Shown piece by piece: positions 63,678 to 64,000 of a DNA stretch of 64,000 nucleotides; within the stretch, counting starts at the first letter, position 1, and every line of letters starts with the position of its first letter. Position numbers and translations under genes: made by a program. This stretch comes from Macropodus opercularis (lineage: Eukaryota > Chordata > Actinopteri > Anabantiformes > Osphronemidae). The notes under the pieces were generated by a model. It had not been told where the DNA came from and did no database searches. It saw only the letters and a program-made list of their open reading frames with translations. The stretch lies in NCBI GenBank assembly GCA_030770545.1, contig CM061097.1:1116501-1180500 (forward strand), given 5' to 3'.

Positions 63678-64000
63678 GTACGTGAGAACTCCAGTGTTTT
63701 GTCTTGTACTGATTCACAGATGATGGTTTAATGTCAAGCACCGGTTGTTTAGTGGTACAAAAGTTGAAATATCACCATGTTGACAGATCTACAGTATAAA
63801 GAAAACAGAGAGCACAGTTCCAAACATGTCTATCACAAAGAGGGACTTAAAAGAACTGAAGGGCTCGCTGCTCGGCAGTGGCAAAGCATCTTTTGTCTTC
63901 ACCACAAACAGCCGTTTTACTTTGCTGACTTGATGAAGACATTTCGTTTTTTTACTTTAACTGCACACTGTCGAACTTCACATCAAATACCTACTGCACT
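63678..64000 (+). other. skic3 intron, window edge
   Basis: Donor gtacgt at 63678 after an exon ending in phase 0 ('GAWH'). An open frame at 63787-63933 follows an AG in the same phase, but the acceptor has a poor pyrimidine tract and the peptide does not look like TPR. The remaining ~150 residues of skic3 should lie to the right of the window. Confidence 0.6.

Noticed and set aside
63787..63933. Possible terminal skic3 exon (49 codons then TGA)
   Set aside because: It is in the right phase after an AG, but the preceding pyrimidine tract is poor, the peptide is not TPR-like, and skic3 should have about 150 more residues. An alternative last exon cannot be fully excluded.
1..64000. CRISPR arrays, tRNA or rRNA genes, integrases, toxin-antitoxin or other mobile systems
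   Set aside because: I looked for repeat-spacer periodicity, tRNA arms and transposase-like frames and found none. The sequence is a vertebrate chromosomal region.

Overview
The window is nuclear DNA from a vertebrate, most likely a compact-genome ray-finned (percomorph-like) teleost. Coding sequence is split by GT-AG introns, many only 70-150 bp long. Four orthologues of well-known vertebrate genes can be assembled exon by exon with matching splice phases. I see almost no recognisable transposon sequence, only microsatellites and low-complexity tracts. No bacterial operons, CRISPR array, tRNA or rRNA genes are visible.

Layout: (1) 1-34960, plus strand: the 3' part (44 exons, 2,804 codons plus stop) of adgrv1 (GPR98/VLGR1), the very large adhesion GPCR of hair-cell ankle links and photoreceptors. 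The window opens inside the EAR/EPTP repeats, runs through about 16 Calx-beta repeats, then the GAIN domain with its autoproteolysis site, seven membrane helices and a cytoplasmic tail ending in a PDZ ligand. The ectodomain is packed into 12.8 kb; the seven membrane and tail exons after TM1 spread over a further 22 kb. (2) 35286-43569: intergenic, non-coding, with a (GT)21 microsatellite and a ~480-bp polypyrimidine tract. (3) 43588-50116, minus strand: arrdc3, an alpha-arrestin, 8 exons and 412 aa, with a long 3' UTR. (4) 51572-53824, plus strand: arsk, lysosomal arylsulfatase K, 8 exons and 522 aa, including a GC-AG intron. (5) 54544-63677 and beyond, plus strand: skic3 (ttc37), the TPR scaffold of the SKI RNA-decay complex; 36 coding exons (1,405 codons) are visible before the window cuts the gene.

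The genes do not form one pathway. The block matches conserved synteny of human 5q14-q15 (ADGRV1, ARRDC3, ARSK, TTC37), but arsk and skic3 lie in tandem here, whereas I recall them as head-to-head in human. arrdc3 and arsk are instead divergent across about 1.45 kb that holds a perfect NRF1-type palindrome.

I found no convincing new biological system. The observations most worth checking are: three EAR exons at the left edge recovered by phase-consistent splicing; the abrupt intron-size change at TM1/TM2 of adgrv1; a stop-free 96-nt intron in skic3; the arsk GC-AG intron; the structured polypyrimidine tract; and the altered arsk/skic3 orientation. Exon limits were read by eye from splice consensus, frame and family knowledge. 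No alignment or search was run.
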